From assembly GCA_025923055.1 (NCBI GenBank), contig JAICGP010000003.1, positions 1 to 38,958 on the forward strand: DNA of 38,958 nucleotides, in the 5' to 3' direction. The translations under genes were made by a program, and so were the position numbers. The stretch's first letter is position 1, and each line of letters begins with the position of its first letter. This document shows positions 37,195 through 38,958 of this stretch, piece by piece. The DNA comes from Thermoleophilia bacterium (GTDB taxonomy: Bacteria > Actinomycetota > Thermoleophilia > Gaiellales > Gaiellaceae). The notes below the pieces were generated by a model, which saw only the letters and a program-made list of their open reading frames with translations, was not told the origin of the DNA and did no database searches.

Positions 37195-38501
37195 CAGGTC
37201 TTCGGCGCTCTTGGCGCTTCGCTGAGCAGGCGGGCGCGTGCGGCGCTTGCGCTGCGTCGAAGCTCGGGCCACTCGAAACCTCCCTTCTCGTACCGCGCCT
37301 CGCCGTCGACGAGCGTGAGGAGCACCCGCTCGGGCGAGCCGCCGAAGACCACGGCGGTGGTTGGGTCCTCCCAGGGGAGGAACGGCGAGCCGGCGAGCGA
37401 GACGACCGTGAGGTCGGCCCGCTTTCCGGCGGCGAGCGAGCCCGCCTCGTCCTCGAGTCCGAGCGCGCGCGCCGAGCCAAGAGTAGCGAGTTCGAGAGCG
37501 GCGCTCGCCGACAGTGCGTCGGGCGTCTGCTCGCGCGCGCGCGCGGTGTAGACGGCGGTGCGCATCTCCTCGAAGAGGTCGAAGGAGGGCGTCGAGGCGG
37601 GGCTGTCCGTGCCGAGCCCGACCCTGACCCCGGCTGCGAGGAGCTCGGCCAGCGGCGCCGTCCCGCAGCCGAGGATCGCGTTGGAGCGCGGACAGTGCGC
37701 GACCGCGACGTCGTGCTCGGCGAGCAGCGCCACCTCGTCCGCGTCGACGTGCACGCAGTGGGCCGCGAGGACGCCCGGGCCGAGAAGGCCGCGCTCGGCG
37801 AGCAGCCGCACGCCGGTCGTCCTCGGGGGAGGGACGAGGAGGTCGGCCGCGGCGGCCATGGCGCCGCGCCCGTGCACGAGCCAGTCCTGCTCCGCCGGGC
37901 TCTCGGCGAGGTGCGTGACGAGCGGGAGACCGAGGCCGGCGCAGGCGGCGTAGACGTCGGCCGACGTCGTGTAGGGCGCGTGCGGCGAGACACCGAGCCT
38001 GACGCGCTCGGAGACGGAGGCGCCGACGGCCTCATGCAGGCGCTCGACGCGGGCGAGGGCGGCGTCCGGGTCGTCGCCGAACACCTCGATGTGGACGACG
38101 GCGTGCAGGCCGAGGTCGGCGCAGGCCGGCGCCGCCGCGCCCGTGAAGCTCGCGTCCGCGAGCGTCGTCACGCCGGAGCGGAGGCATTCGGCCGCCCCGA
38201 GCCGCGCAATGGCGACCGCGTCGCCGTCCAGGAGCCGCCGCTTGCGCGTCACGTGGAGGTCGATCCAGGGCGGGAAGGCGAGCCCGTCGCCGAAGCCGGC
38301 GTAGACGGCGTACTCGAGGTGGGTGTGCGCGTTGACGAAGCCCGGGAGGAGAACGGCGTCCGGGAAGCGCCGCCGCTCGCCTTCGAGCTCCGCGGCCGGC
38401 CCGACGGCTTCGATGCGCCCGTCCGTGACGGCGACGCCTCCGCCGCGCACGGGGTCGCCCTCGACCGGGACGATCCAGTCGGCCTCGTAGACGACGGGCA
38501 C
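37194..38501 (-). CDS. Amidohydrolase-superfamily deaminase (TrzN/AtzA/SsnA type)
   Basis: A 435-residue metal-dependent hydrolase. Metal and catalytic residues: His59 and His61 in NAHTHLE, His197 and Glu200 in THLAES, His248 in AAHCVH, and Asp299 in GTDSPAS; HCPRSNAILGCG is also typical of the COG0402 deaminases. Members deaminate adenosine derivatives, guanine or S-adenosylhomocysteine, and some act as aminodeoxyfutalosine deaminases in menaquinone synthesis. That last option would suit a gene beside tatC and respiratory genes, but no other menaquinone gene is visible, so the substrate is open. It starts with GTG at 38501. Confidence 0.87.
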   Translation of the reverse strand: MPVVYEADWIVPVEGDPVRGGGVAVTDGRIEAVGPAAELEGERRRFPDAVLLPGFVNAHTHLEYAVYAGFGDGLAFPPWIDLHVTRKRRLLDGDAVAIARLGAAECLRSGVTTLADASFTGAAAPACADLGLHAVVHIEVFGDDPDAALARVERLHEAVGASVSERVRLGVSPHAPYTTSADVYAACAGLGLPLVTHLAESPAEQDWLVHGRGAMAAAADLLVPPPRTTGVRLLAERGLLGPGVLAAHCVHVDADEVALLAEHDVAVAHCPRSNAILGCGTAPLAELLAAGVRVGLGTDSPASTPSFDLFEEMRTAVYTARAREQTPDALSASAALELATLGSARALGLEDEAGSLAAGKRADLTVVSLAGSPFLPWEDPTTAVVFGGSPERVLLTLVDGEARYEKGGFEWPELRRSASAARARLLSEAPRAPKT

Positions 38502-38550
38502 TAGTGCCCCGTCGGGTGATGCTGCCCCAGGTGTACCGCCTGATGCGGCA

Positions 38551-38958
38551 CTACGTGTCGCTGCTCGCGAAGGCCTCGCGCCTCGCCTCGATCTTCGCCG
38601 CCCAGCGGCGCTCGAAGAAGGCCGCGAGCGCCACGGAGAACGCGTAGAGGAGGAGGAGCGGGACGACCTCGAAGGCGAGCGAGACCGGGTCGACCGTCGG
38701 CAGGAGCGCGGCGGCTACGACCACGACGGCGACCCCGACGCGCCAGTTCCGGCGCAGCTGGGCCGACGTGACGATGCCGAGGCGGACGAGCGCGAGGATG
38801 AAGACGGGCATCTCGAACATGACTCCGATCCCGAAGAGGGCGAGCGACACGAAGGAGTAGTACGCCGACGCCCGGAGCTGGATGTCGAAGAGGTCGGCGT
38901 TGTAGGTGGTGAGGAAGCCGAGCGCCTTCGGCAGGACGACGTAGTAGCCGAACGCCAC
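38551..38958 (-). CDS. tatC: Twin-arginine translocase subunit TatC, C-terminal part
   Basis: The last 135 residues or so of TatC, cut by the window edge. Visible are the segment FGYYVVLPKALGFLTTYN before the third helix, YYSFVSLALFGIGVMFEMPVFILALVRLGIV with the conserved FE-x-P element, and two final helices (VGVAVVVVAAALLPTVDPVSLAFEVVPLLLLYAFSVALA). TatC is the receptor of the Tat pathway, which exports folded proteins, often cofactor-bearing redox enzymes. The next gene on the same strand, 49 bases after the stop, is the amidohydrolase. Confidence 0.95.
   Translation of the reverse strand: MAFGYYVVLPKALGFLTTYNADLFDIQLRASAYYSFVSLALFGIGVMFEMPVFILALVRLGIVTSAQLRRNWRVGVAVVVVAAALLPTVDPVSLAFEVVPLLLLYAFSVALAAFFERRWAAKIEARREAFASSDT

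Noticed and set aside
36379-37272. TPR protein start at GTG 37272
   Set aside because: It would overlap the amidohydrolase by 79 bases and add a basic tail; the ATG at 37194 forms a TGATG junction with a helix soon after.
1-38958. CRISPR arrays, tRNA or rRNA genes, insertion sequences
   Set aside because: No regularly spaced repeats, no tRNA-like T-loop with acceptor pairing that I could find, and no transposase motifs; intergenic spaces are short throughout.

Overview
The window is very GC-rich and almost fully coding. GTG starts are common and stop and start codons often overlap (GTGA, ATGA, TGATG). The gene content (a GAF-GAF kinase of the DosS/DevS type, four universal stress proteins, a CtpE-like P-type ATPase, a DUF6458 protein, two-DUF4389 and MmpL-type membrane proteins, a caa3-type oxidase and TatC) points to a Gram-positive, aerobic, high-GC actinobacterium. 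My best guess is a deep-branching class such as Thermoleophilia; that placement is inference. I saw no rRNA, tRNA, CRISPR array, transposase or phage genes, so this looks like resident chromosome.

Layout. (1) 1-13.5 kb is a stress/dormancy-like block: a secreted-protein fragment, a universal stress protein (USP), a sensor kinase with the DosS haem-binding motif and its response regulator, a flavin oxidoreductase, a second USP with two small unknown genes, a convergent paralogue of one of them, a GNAT/acyl-CoA-ligase fusion, and a coupled run USP-USP-CtpE-like ATPase-holin-like protein-DUF4389 protein. (2) 13.5-18.5 kb holds a GAF-GGDEF diguanylate cyclase, a LysR regulator, a lipoprotein sugar dehydrogenase, an ECF sigma factor with a membrane protein in the anti-sigma position, and a LysM protein. 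(3) 18.7-25.9 kb holds a second LysR regulator, a small membrane protein, an MmpL-type exporter with an unknown membrane partner, a lipoprotein, a kinase-less membrane sensor module, an SDR, an MFS transporter and a 21-residue hydrophobic protein. (4) 25.9-30.3 kb is an ion-homeostasis block: CBS protein, ArsB/NhaD-type permease, Ca2+/cation antiporter, CPA1 Na+/H+ antiporter and a DUF6458 protein. (5) 30.4-36 kb is a cytochrome c oxidase operon in which subunits II, I and III are interleaved with two proteins carrying an unusual USP-like domain; the second fuses that domain to two membrane helices in the place where subunit IV would be expected. (6) 36-39 kb on the minus strand runs tatC, amidohydrolase, TPR protein, STAS protein, cytochrome c lipoprotein.

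How it fits together (inference). The left block looks like a gas- or redox-sensing two-component system beside the kind of genes it controls in mycobacteria. The right block makes the terminal oxidase and carries its own private family of USP-like proteins. The oxidase-embedded USP-like family, present three times in two genes and once fused to a subunit-IV-like anchor, is the best candidate here for an undescribed system. Other points of interest are a set of TAnnnT boxes 6-7 nt before start codons (probable leaderless mRNAs), two transporters whose first helix lies upstream of any ordinary start codon, and a structured leader in front of the cation antiporter.
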